A program made the position numbers and the translations under genes. From Lentisphaerae bacterium GWF2_57_35 (lineage in GTDB: Bacteria; Verrucomicrobiota; Kiritimatiellia; CAIQIC01; GWF2-57-35), in the NCBI GenBank assembly GCA_001804865.1, contig MHBK01000071.1, forward strand, positions 29,001-88,245: a stretch of 59,245 bases of DNA. Direction: 5' to 3'. Positions 44,268-51,931 of the stretch are shown here, one piece after another; position 1 is the stretch's first letter, and every line of letters starts with the position of its first letter. Below the pieces are notes generated by a model. The model was not told the origin of the DNA. It ran no database searches and saw only the letters and a list, made by a program, of their open reading frames with translations.

Positions 44268-45092
44268 TTACGGCCGATTGGATTTAAGCCATTGCCGGGG
44301 CGTCTGACCCGTCGCCTCGGTGAAGATGCGATAGAACTGGGCATAGCTGCCGAAGCCGGCTTCATACACATGCTCCAGCAGCCGGATCTCAGGCCGAGCC
44401 CGGTAGAGGCTGAAAAACTGATTGAGACGTTGCCGATTCCGATAATCCGGAACGCTCAACCCGGTTTGTTTTTGGAACAGCACGCTTAAATAATGAGGCG
44501 ACATTTTGACGGCGTCGGCCAATTGCGTCAGCGAAAGGTTCGTGGTCAGATCGTTCATCAACCCCAACACCTGCTCCAATTTGGGATGAAGGAACGCTTC
44601 GCGGGCCACCGGCTTGGCTCGAACAAACTCGTCCCATATCGCAAGAAGTGCAAAGTTAAGCCCCTGATTGAAGGCATCCGGCTTTTCCATGCCGGCGACT
44701 CCGTCCAATATTCCCTGTACCCGCAGGAACGCCGGGGTCTCCAGCCGGCGGCAGGAATAATTCTTGAGCTCGCCGGGTTTCGGATGGCCGCGACGCGCCC
44801 GTTGCAGGCGCGAAAAAAATTCCGGCTTCCACTCGACAATCCACATCAACATATCGGAGGACCAATCCGATGGAATATGGCGCTGCCCGGGCCAAAGCCA
44901 GATGACGTGGCCCGGCAACAGAGGATAGCGGCGATCTTCGAGCAGCACGCTGCCCGTGCCGCGCAAGACCAGATTGATCTCCAACGACTCATGGCTGTGC
45001 CATTCGCGCAGATACCACCTTTTTTCGGCAAAGCGCACCACGACGCCGCCGAAGCCCGCCTTGACATTGAATGGCGAATCTTGGTTGTCCAT
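44268..45092 (-). CDS. AraC-family transcriptional regulator
   Basis: 274 residues from ATG at 45092; a longer frame reaches 45236 but would overlap the divergent GH31 gene and its promoter. N-terminal cupin (about 10-90: WYLREWHSHESLEINLVLRG, PLLPGHVIWLWPGQRHIP) binds the effector, probably a sugar. The C-terminal pair of helix-turn-helix motifs (about 170-270: LSLTQLADAVKMSPHYLSVL, VYEAGFGSYAQFYRIFTEAT, GQTPRQWLK) is typical. Divergent from GH31 with 70 bases between, so it likely controls that gene and itself. Confidence 0.9.
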   Translation of the reverse strand: MDNQDSPFNVKAGFGGVVVRFAEKRWYLREWHSHESLEINLVLRGTGSVLLEDRRYPLLPGHVIWLWPGQRHIPSDWSSDMLMWIVEWKPEFFSRLQRARRGHPKPGELKNYSCRRLETPAFLRVQGILDGVAGMEKPDAFNQGLNFALLAIWDEFVRAKPVAREAFLHPKLEQVLGLMNDLTTNLSLTQLADAVKMSPHYLSVLFQKQTGLSVPDYRNRQRLNQFFSLYRARPEIRLLEHVYEAGFGSYAQFYRIFTEATGQTPRQWLKSNRP

Positions 45093-45162
45093 CACAAATA
45101 ATGATAACTCCTCCTCCACTGCTTGCAAAGACTCTTTCGGGACCTTCTGCCATGCTCCAACC

Positions 45163-47370
45163 ATGAATCGTGCAACCATCAACCTGTCACGAATAGCCGG
45201 GAGCGCCTTGATGATCACAACAGCCTGTTCCGCCATGGAAACCGTCGGCCAAATCCGCGTTCAACCCTTGGGATCGTTTCTCGTTCGACTTGAGCTGAAG
45301 GCGCCCAATGGATTTGAAGATCGCGAGACCTTTACCGTGCAATCGCGGGAATTTCCGCCCTGCCCCCACGACGCCACGCAGCTCAAGCATTCGACCGTCG
45401 TCGCCACCGCACAATATCAAATCATTATCCCTAATCACGCCCGCAGCCTGGTAGGCGTGGTCATCGAGCCGTCCGGCAGTTCTTTGTCGAAAACAATCCA
45501 GGCCGAAGATCTCCTGCGCACCCCCATGCCCTCGCCGTCGTCGCTGCCGGAAGTCTGGATCATGGCCGACGCCCCCCGCGTCGCTCCGCCGGCTTGGGGC
45601 GCATTGCCGCCGCCTCAAGGGCACGATCATCCCCACTCGGGATGGGACATCACCAACAATGCGCCCGATCTCTATGTATTTTTTCCCAAGGCCTCCGGCT
45701 ATGCCAAATTCCGCGAGGACTTCCTCCAGCTCACCGGACGCGTCCCCCTGTTGCCGCTGTATGCCTTTGGGCTTTGGTACAGCCGGTATCATCCGTACAG
45801 CGAAGACACGGCCCTGGAAACGATCGAAAAGTTTCGCTCAAAAAATATTCCCCTGGATGTCTTTGTCGCCGACACCGACTGGCGGGTCGGCGCCTCCTGC
45901 GGCTATGGCGTGAACACCAACTTATTCCCCGACATGCGCCGCTTCATCCAACGGGCCCACGATCAAAACGTTTACCTGATGTACAACGATCATCCCGAGC
46001 CCATCGGGAAACACGCCCTGGCGCCCGAAGAACTCGAGTTCCGCTATACGGGCTTGTCCTCCCTGCTTGAGCAAGGCGCCGATGTCTGGTGGTTCGACCG
46101 GAATTGGCACACCCATCTCCAGGCTCCGGTCGAGGGCTTGAACAAGGAAGTCTGGGGCATGCGCCTGTATCATGACGTCACCCGCGCCAACCGGCCCGAG
46201 CGTCGCCCGCTGATCATGTCCAACGTGGACGGCATCAACAACGGGCAACTGGAATATCCCTCGCATCCGGCGGCGCATCGCTATCCGATTTGGTGGACCG
46301 GGGACACCATCGCAGAATGGAAGTATCTGCAATGGGGCGTACAAAACGGCGTCGATGCCGGCATTCACTCCCTGCTGCCTTACGTTCATGAAGATCTGGG
46401 GGGACATCACGACCAACCGGAAGCCGAGTATTACACTCGATTCATGCAGTTCGGCGCGTTTTCGCCGATTGCCCGCATTCATTGCACCGCGGGGAAAAAC
46501 CGGTATCCGTGGCACTACGATGCGACGACGGAAAAAATTGTCGGCGACTTTTTCCGCCTGCGCTACCGCCTGCTGCCCATGATTTATGCCGCCGCCTACG
46601 AAGCCCATCGCAGCGGCACGCCGCTGATGCGACGATGCGACCTCGAATGGCCGAACCGTCCGGAAGCCCGCGACAATACGCAGTATCTTTTCGGCGACGA
46701 CCTGCTGATCGCCCCCATCATCGCCGCCGGCGCAACCCCCGGAGGCGCGCAACGCACGGTCTGGATTCCGGACGGCGAATGGTCGGATCTCTGGACCGGC
46801 GAAACCATCGAAGGCCCGGCCGCCGTGAACGTCGAAAAGCCTTTGAACCAGTATCCGCTTTTTGTCCGGCGTGGAGGGATTATCGCGAGCACCCCTCAGA
46901 GTTATCACACAAAGAATACTTCATGGAATCACATCGTCCTCGATGCTTATATTCCTTCGAAGGATGCAACCAACACCCGACAGCTCTACGAGGACGACGG
47001 CTTGACCACCGCCTACGCCAACCACCTCTGCGGCATCACGGAAATGACGTTGCAGAAACAGAAGAACGCCATCACGCTGACGATCGATCCGTCCAAGGAA
47101 TTCAACCGCTTCCCGGTCGAAAAACGTAGCTGGACCCTGCGGCTGCACTTGCCGAAAGGGCAGGACATCGCCGAAGCGACATGGAACTGGGAACCGCTGC
47201 CAAGCGACCGCTATTGCGTCTATGAAGCCTCGACCGAATGTCCAGACATGGTTTTCACCGGCGAGCACTCGTTGCCCCCACCCCAAAGCGGCGCGGTCGT
47301 CGAGTTAACGATTCACGATCAGCCGGCGACGAACCGCATGAAATGGTCGCTGATTCTATCGCCGAAATAA
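45163..47370 (+). CDS. Glycoside hydrolase family 31 (alpha-glucosidase/alpha-xylosidase-like)
   Basis: 735 residues from ATG at 45163, which gives a short signal peptide (about 1-24, ending TACSA); the frame is open further upstream but overlaps the regulator. N-terminal beta-sandwich (about 25-170), then the barrel: LPLYAFGLWYSRYHPYSED, DVFVADTDWRV, the catalytic nucleophile region DVWWFDRNWH (Asp312), acid/base region WWTGDTIAEW (Asp381), GAFSPIARIH and YLFGDDLLIAPII. A DUF5110-type beta domain ends the protein. The nucleophile loop is FDRNW where classical members have a D-M-N-E sequence, suggesting a non-standard specificity subgroup. Exported; removes alpha-linked sugars from oligo- or polysaccharides. 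Confidence 0.88.
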   Translation: MNRATINLSRIAGSALMITTACSAMETVGQIRVQPLGSFLVRLELKAPNGFEDRETFTVQSREFPPCPHDATQLKHSTVVATAQYQIIIPNHARSLVGVVIEPSGSSLSKTIQAEDLLRTPMPSPSSLPEVWIMADAPRVAPPAWGALPPPQGHDHPHSGWDITNNAPDLYVFFPKASGYAKFREDFLQLTGRVPLLPLYAFGLWYSRYHPYSEDTALETIEKFRSKNIPLDVFVADTDWRVGASCGYGVNTNLFPDMRRFIQRAHDQNVYLMYNDHPEPIGKHALAPEELEFRYTGLSSLLEQGADVWWFDRNWHTHLQAPVEGLNKEVWGMRLYHDVTRANRPERRPLIMSNVDGINNGQLEYPSHPAAHRYPIWWTGDTIAEWKYLQWGVQNGVDAGIHSLLPYVHEDLGGHHDQPEAEYYTRFMQFGAFSPIARIHCTAGKNRYPWHYDATTEKIVGDFFRLRYRLLPMIYAAAYEAHRSGTPLMRRCDLEWPNRPEARDNTQYLFGDDLLIAPIIAAGATPGGAQRTVWIPDGEWSDLWTGETIEGPAAVNVEKPLNQYPLFVRRGGIIASTPQSYHTKNTSWNHIVLDAYIPSKDATNTRQLYEDDGLTTAYANHLCGITEMTLQKQKNAITLTIDPSKEFNRFPVEKRSWTLRLHLPKGQDIAEATWNWEPLPSDRYCVYEASTECPDMVFTGEHSLPPPQSGAVVELTIHDQPATNRMKWSLILSPK

Positions 47371-47397
47371 CTAAAAAAGTTCGTGAAAAGCGAATCC

Positions 47398-48360
47398 TTA
47401 GAAGCGCAGGCTGGCGCTGGCGCCGCCGACAAGGTTCGCATCGGTTTTGACCACGGAGAGACCGTTGCCGTCTTCGTCCATGGTTTTGTATTCCTGCCAG
47501 GCGATCCAGCCGCCGTAGAGATGAAACTGCATGCCCGGGTTGGGCCGGAAATGCGCCCCGAGCAGCACGGGAACCCGGCGATCCGCCACAACTCCATCGG
47601 AAATGGGACCGTCTTTATCCAAGCGAAATTCGCGGCCCTCATATCGCCCCGCCAGATCCATCACCCAGCGCTTCCGCTCGTCCAAGGCGTAATCGAAGGT
47701 CACCCCCTGGGCCGTGCGCAGGCCCAATCGTTTGGTGATCTGCCATTCGATGCCGGGAATGGGAAAACCAAGAGGATCTTCTTCCAATCGCTTCCGGAGA
47801 AACAAGCCAACGGAATAAGCGAAATTTGTGGCAACCTGCCGCCGAAAGCTGGCAATGCCGCCGCCGGTGAGACCCTTTTCCCAATCCGCTCCGGATTCGA
47901 CCGAACAGGTCATATCGGCCGCCGCAAAGGCCGACCACTTCTCGTTGACCTTCCAGCGATACGTCAAGGTCATCCGGGAAACGGAGATGTCGTCGAACAA
48001 GTCATTCAAGAATTCGTCATCGATGTTCTTGAACCGGTATTGGCTGTACTCCTGATCAAAGGCCAACCCCACCATGCGCCCGGCCTTGTCCGGAATCGCC
48101 AAACCGACGGAGTAGCCCTGCCGATTGATTTCGATGCGCCCGTTTTCGTCCACGTCGCTTCGCGGCGTATACTGCAAGTTGGCCGAAACGGAAAACAAAG
48201 GCCGACCGGGTTTCAAGAAAGCCGGCGGCGGCGGCCGGGCAGCGCCTTCAATTTCCCTCGAGACGCCCAGGTTCACGTCAGGCGCCGGCGCACGAGGCGG
48301 GTCCTCCGCCATGCTGATCGTTCCGACAACCAACCAGGTCCAAAGAAGGAATGCTTTCAT
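47398..48360 (-). CDS. Outer-membrane beta-barrel protein (DUF6268-like)
   Basis: 320 residues from the ATG at 48360, which overlaps the stop of the upstream gene as ATGA. Signal peptide about 1-18 (AFLLWTWLVVGTISMA), a Pro-rich stretch, then alternating amphipathic strands (SVSANLQYTPRSDVD, SVGLAIPDKAGRMVGLAFDQ, MTLTYRWKVNEKWSAFAAAD, FHLYGGWIAWQEYK) ending GGASASLRF with a terminal Phe. Barrel in the outer membrane, ligand unknown. Forms a two-gene unit with the small membrane protein upstream. Confidence 0.7.
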   Translation of the reverse strand: MKAFLLWTWLVVGTISMAEDPPRAPAPDVNLGVSREIEGAARPPPPAFLKPGRPLFSVSANLQYTPRSDVDENGRIEINRQGYSVGLAIPDKAGRMVGLAFDQEYSQYRFKNIDDEFLNDLFDDISVSRMTLTYRWKVNEKWSAFAAADMTCSVESGADWEKGLTGGGIASFRRQVATNFAYSVGLFLRKRLEEDPLGFPIPGIEWQITKRLGLRTAQGVTFDYALDERKRWVMDLAGRYEGREFRLDKDGPISDGVVADRRVPVLLGAHFRPNPGMQFHLYGGWIAWQEYKTMDEDGNGLSVVKTDANLVGGASASLRF

Positions 48361-48788
48361 AGGGAGCGGCATATCGATTCCAATGCGGAGGCATCGTCGC
48401 GAATGGTTTTCAAGTGACCCAAAGCCCAATCGGCGTCCCGCAGTTTGCGTTTACGATTAAAATCCATGATGTCCTTGAGTATTTGTGAAACATGAGAATA
48501 AAGCGCTGTATGGGAAAGGCCCCGCGTGCTCAAGTGCTTTTCCGAGCGGCTCAAGACGGGAAGCAGAACCCTCAAAGCCGGAGCCATGTTTGAAATGGCC
48601 CGATCGACGTCGACGGCGCGGCGCGGCAGTTCGGCGTTCGCGACGGATTCGATGTGAGGACGGACGGAACATAACTCATCGGCAACGCTGCGCAACGAAC
48701 GGGCGGCCCGAGCGCCAATCCATCCGTAAAGCCCGGATGTAATGGCCAGGGCGATCAGCACCACAACGATTAGTTCACGACGTTTCAT
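48357..48788 (-). CDS. Small membrane-anchored protein of unknown function
   Basis: 143 residues. One N-terminal hydrophobic helix (about 6-24: LIVVVLIALAITSGLYGWIG), then a mainly helical soluble part (about 30-140) with possible coiled-coil character (SVADELCSVRPHIESVANAE, ILKDIMDFNRKRKLRDADW). No family recognised. Its stop overlaps the start of the outer-membrane barrel gene, so the two products are probably made together and may interact across the periplasm. Confidence 0.6.
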   Translation of the reverse strand: MKRRELIVVVLIALAITSGLYGWIGARAARSLRSVADELCSVRPHIESVANAELPRRAVDVDRAISNMAPALRVLLPVLSRSEKHLSTRGLSHTALYSHVSQILKDIMDFNRKRKLRDADWALGHLKTIRDDASALESICRSL

Positions 48789-48887
48789 GGGAACGATTTC
48801 TCCAATACGCGCATCCTATTCGCAGCCTGGGGAAATGTCGAGAATTCGAAGTGAGAAGGGGGAAACGCATTCACAAGATTTTCTTCT

Positions 48888-48946
48888 GGAGGGGCGCGCT
48901 CCGTCGCGACCGGCTTTTTTCCGGTCGCGACGGAGCGCGCCCCTCC
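48888..48946. repeat. Palindromic repeat, copy B: perfect 26-bp hairpin
   Basis: 48888-48913 and 48921-48946 are exact reverse complements (GGAGGGGCGCGCTCCGTCGC...), with a seven-base T-rich loop. The right arm equals that of copies A and C, while the left arm is its mirror, unlike in A and C. Lies between the small membrane-protein gene and the radical SAM gene. Confidence 0.85.
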
Positions 48947-48988
48947 AAAAAACAAAGCATGCGACGATCCAATATTTGCGGGCAACAA

Positions 48989-49921
48989 CTAATCCGCGGC
49001 CTTGTAATAAATCTCGCCATTGCGTTCCGACTTGGACAGGGCTTCCCCCAACTGAGCCAGCAGGTTTTGCACGGCGGCTTCGCTGTGACCGGTCATGTGG
49101 GCAAGCTGTTCGGCGGTTGCCGGATGGCGCGCAATCAAGCGGCTCAAGGTCGTCTCGTCCAGAAGGGTAAAGGCCTTTTCGCCGGGCTGGAACGAGGCAA
49201 TCACTTCTGCCGGCGGAGTGAAGAACCCCGCCAGTTTTTGCAGATATTCCGGTGGCACGGCCTGGACAAACTCCTCGGCAGGCGGGCGCACGGCGGTATT
49301 CAGTTGTATCCGGTCCGGTTGGATACCGGCCGCCACGGCGGCCATTTTGCGGACCTCTTCCGGATGAGCATTAAGCCCCGGCACGATAAACGTTTCCATC
49401 CAGAGGGTCCCGCAATATTCGGCTCGCAAGGCCCGCAGCCCATCCACCATCCGATCGAAGTTTAATTCCGGGTGGGGTCGGTTGACTTTTTCGAAGGAAA
49501 CTTGATCCCACGCGCTGAGCGAAACTTTTATGATATCCGCCTCGGCGGCATCGCGTCGCACTTCGGGCAGATGGAGCAAGGTGCTGTTGGTCAACAGCAC
49601 CGACCTCATGTCGGAACGCCGTTTCACAAAGCGGAGCACTTCGCCAAATCCGGTATGCAGCGTCGGTTCGCCCGAGCCGGACAGCGTCACATAATCCGCC
49701 CGCCCATCTACTGCCATCCACCGCTCCAGTTCGCCCAGCACATCGACCAGCGGCACATATTCCCGGCGAGTAGTGGTGCAATGATCGACCGAACCCAACT
49801 GACAGAACACGCAATCCGTGCTGCAAGTTTTAAACGGCACAAGATCCACGCCCAGCGAGCGCCCCAACCGCCGCGAGGGCACGGGTCCAAACAGATATTT
49901 GTATGACAAAGGTTCAGTCAT
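48989..49921 (-). CDS. Radical SAM protein with C-terminal winged-helix-like domain
   Basis: 310 residues from ATG at 49921 (MTEPLSYKYLFGPVPSRRLG, the usual opening of this family); an in-frame ATG at 49975 would add 18 residues. The [4Fe-4S] motif CSTDCVFC (CxxxCxxC) lies about 33-40, with the SAM-binding strand TLSGSGEPTLH and a GTLWMETFIVPGLN segment, as in COG0731-type proteins. The last 65 residues (TLSRLIARHPATAEQLAHMT, AVQNLLAQLGEALSKSERNG) look like a winged helix. Uses SAM to make a 5'-deoxyadenosyl radical; substrate unknown. A candidate structured RNA lies upstream on the same strand. Confidence 0.85.
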   Translation of the reverse strand: MTEPLSYKYLFGPVPSRRLGRSLGVDLVPFKTCSTDCVFCQLGSVDHCTTTRREYVPLVDVLGELERWMAVDGRADYVTLSGSGEPTLHTGFGEVLRFVKRRSDMRSVLLTNSTLLHLPEVRRDAAEADIIKVSLSAWDQVSFEKVNRPHPELNFDRMVDGLRALRAEYCGTLWMETFIVPGLNAHPEEVRKMAAVAAGIQPDRIQLNTAVRPPAEEFVQAVPPEYLQKLAGFFTPPAEVIASFQPGEKAFTLLDETTLSRLIARHPATAEQLAHMTGHSEAAVQNLLAQLGEALSKSERNGEIYYKAAD

Positions 49922-50004
49922 GCCCGGATGGTTTACCCTGTCCAAAGATTCGCTGCAATAGTATTCAACGAGCATTCCGGAAGCTTATCGGCAGGTATCG
50001 GGGC

Positions 50005-50107
50005 AAAAAAAGAGCCCTGAGAGCTGGGTAACTTTTCGGACTTTGCGTCAACCTACTTACTACTCGGTCTCTACTCGCTCACAAACACTGACCCAGCTCT
50101 CAGAGCC
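50005..50107 (-). ncRNA. Candidate structured small RNA or leader closed by a 17-bp stem with T-tail
   Basis: On the minus strand GGCTCTGAGAGCTGGGT (50107-50091) pairs with ACCCAGCTCTCAGGGCTC (50029-50012), one mismatch, enclosing about 60 bases, and is followed by seven T (50011-50005) as in an intrinsic terminator. TATAAT lies immediately upstream (50113-50108) and TTGACA at 50141-50136, although their 22-base spacing is poor. Either a free small RNA or an attenuator before the radical SAM gene. The loop holds GACGCAAAGTCC but no complete known riboswitch. The 50108-50393 stretch beyond is AT-rich with no gene that I can support. Confidence 0.5.
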
Positions 50108-50393
50108 ATTATAAACGTACACCGGACGTCGCCGCTGTCAAATCATTGACAACATTTTCAATTATATACATGTAATTGCGCTGCAATGCATAATGCATCA
50201 TATCGCAAACTCTGTCCTTAAATATTATTTGCCGTCTGCAATTCATTTTTCCGCCCCTGCGAATCTCATTCATCGTGAATAATCATGCATCCTGTTTGCT
50301 ATGTTGCAGCTACAGCGCAGGAGCCGCGAATTTGCATTTTTCAGCCTCCGTCTTATATTTCAATTCACTCGAAAACAAGGAAGGCGCGAAGAT

Positions 50394-50780
50394 ATGAAAC
50401 GAAAAGAATTCATCCGACAACTGCTCCGTTGTGTAGACGCTCGCGATGCCGGAACTTTCTTGGCGTTCTTGTCCAATGACGTGACCTTTCGGTTCGGGAA
50501 TTCGGAAGCGGTACGCGGGAAAGCGGAAGTTCATACGGTTGTAGACCTGTTCTTTCAAAGCATCCGTTCGCTCCGGCACGATATACTCGAACAGTGGGAA
50601 CAAGGCGATGCTTCGATCTGTCACGGACTGGTCACCTACACCCGAGTGGATTCATCCACCCTAACCGTCCCTTTTGCCAATATTTTCAATTTTAAGGACG
50701 AACTGATTTCCGAGTATTACATTTTTGCGGACGTCTCGGAGCTGCACAAAGCCCCTCAACTCGCGCATCCAACGAAATAA
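50394..50780 (+). CDS. NTF2/SnoaL-like protein
   Basis: 128 residues from ATG at 50394 (MKRKEFIRQLLRCVDARDAG); upstream in-frame residues are not family-like. Pattern: N-terminal helices, TFLAFLSNDVTFRFGNSEAV, a RGKAEVHTVVDLFFQSIRSL helix, then strands DASICHGLVTYTR and FANIFNFKDELISEYYIFAD. This matches the cone-shaped NTF2/SnoaL fold, which binds or isomerises small molecules. Substrate unknown. It stands alone at the left border of the AT-rich patch. Confidence 0.7.
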   Translation: MKRKEFIRQLLRCVDARDAGTFLAFLSNDVTFRFGNSEAVRGKAEVHTVVDLFFQSIRSLRHDILEQWEQGDASICHGLVTYTRVDSSTLTVPFANIFNFKDELISEYYIFADVSELHKAPQLAHPTK

Positions 50781-50968
50781 TAAAACAGCTTCGCATAGCC
50801 CAGTCTCCCGGAAGGCCGCATGAGCGGCAAGCATCTACCCCTCTGAAAAATGCCAATCAGCGTCAAAGATGTACACGATCAGCTTTCCATTAAGTCTTGA
50901 TGATTTTCGCCATTTCAGCGAATGATTCAGGTATACAAGGGGTTTTACAACTTCAAGGGATTAAAGAA

Positions 50969-51811
50969 ATGAGCGTTCATTCCAATACGCCGGCAGATCA
51001 TTGCCGATATTTTGTTGATGAAGCTGGCGATGGAGTCTTGTTTAACGCGAAAGGTTCAATTCTTATCGAAAATGCGATCTCTCCAAAGCATTTTATACTG
51101 GGCATGGTTCAACTCGAAGATGAGCGCGCGGTTGAAGCCGACCTGACACAGCTACGAACAGCACTCTTGAACGATCCTTACTTCCATAACGTTCCATCCC
51201 TAAATCCGCAACAGAAAAAGACTGCGTTGCTTTTTCATGCCAAAGACGATTTGCCAGAAATACGACGCGAAGTATTCAAACTGCTTGTCCAGCACAGCTT
51301 CCGGTTTTTCGCCGTCATAAAGAGCATGCAAGCCGTATTGGATTATGTTCACAGCAGAAATGCCATGGATTCTTCTTATCGATATAGACCAAACGAACTT
51401 TATGATTTAACCGTGCGCATGTTGTTCAAACAACGACTTCACCTACAGTCCAAATATGAAGTCGTTTTTTCCAGACGAGGCCATTCAGATCGGACTAAGG
51501 CCCTGCAATCGCAGTTGTTGATCGCACAGCAACGCTTTTTCGAAAAAACAGGGTGTAAAGATCCGCAATCTGAGTTGATGGTCACGCCGGCTAACGCTCA
51601 TGAATATGTAGGTCTTCAAGTGGCAGACTATTGCCTTTGGGCGTTGCAACGACTCTACGAGCGCAAGGAAGAGCGCTTCATTCAACTCTTGTGGCCAAAG
51701 GTATCGCTTATCCACGATGTAGATGACAAACAGAATCGCACGTACGGATCGTATTACACGAAAAAAGATCCGCCCCTCACGGGGGAAGACATGGAAAAAC
51801 GGAGGATATAG
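50969..51811 (+). CDS. DUF3800 family protein
   Basis: 280 residues from ATG at 50969 (MSVHSNTPADHCRYFVDEAG), with an in-frame ATG at 50897 less likely. The N-terminal strand RYFVDEAGD and the C-terminal GLQVADYCLWALQRLYERKE are the DUF3800 signature; acidic residues at both suggest an RNase H-like active site, which is inference. DUF3800 genes are often seen in defence islands. The gene is 120 bases upstream of the NTPase-nuclease gene on the same strand and shares its lower GC, so the two probably form one unit. Confidence 0.75.
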   Translation: MSVHSNTPADHCRYFVDEAGDGVLFNAKGSILIENAISPKHFILGMVQLEDERAVEADLTQLRTALLNDPYFHNVPSLNPQQKKTALLFHAKDDLPEIRREVFKLLVQHSFRFFAVIKSMQAVLDYVHSRNAMDSSYRYRPNELYDLTVRMLFKQRLHLQSKYEVVFSRRGHSDRTKALQSQLLIAQQRFFEKTGCKDPQSELMVTPANAHEYVGLQVADYCLWALQRLYERKEERFIQLLWPKVSLIHDVDDKQNRTYGSYYTKKDPPLTGEDMEKRRI

Positions 51812-51931
51812 GATTTCCAGAGAAACTCTGGAATTCACACGGCATGAAGCCGAGTTTTGTCCTCCGTCAGAATTAATATATGACAGCCTTATGGAAGAAG
51901 TCAATGGCCATTACCGAACGGGAGAACCGAA

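Noticed and set aside
50005..50107. SRP RNA or c-di-GMP (GEMM) riboswitch
   Set aside because: The SRP tetraloop region GGTCAGG...GGAAG is missing; GACGCAAAG resembles a GEMM piece but the rest of the aptamer is absent.
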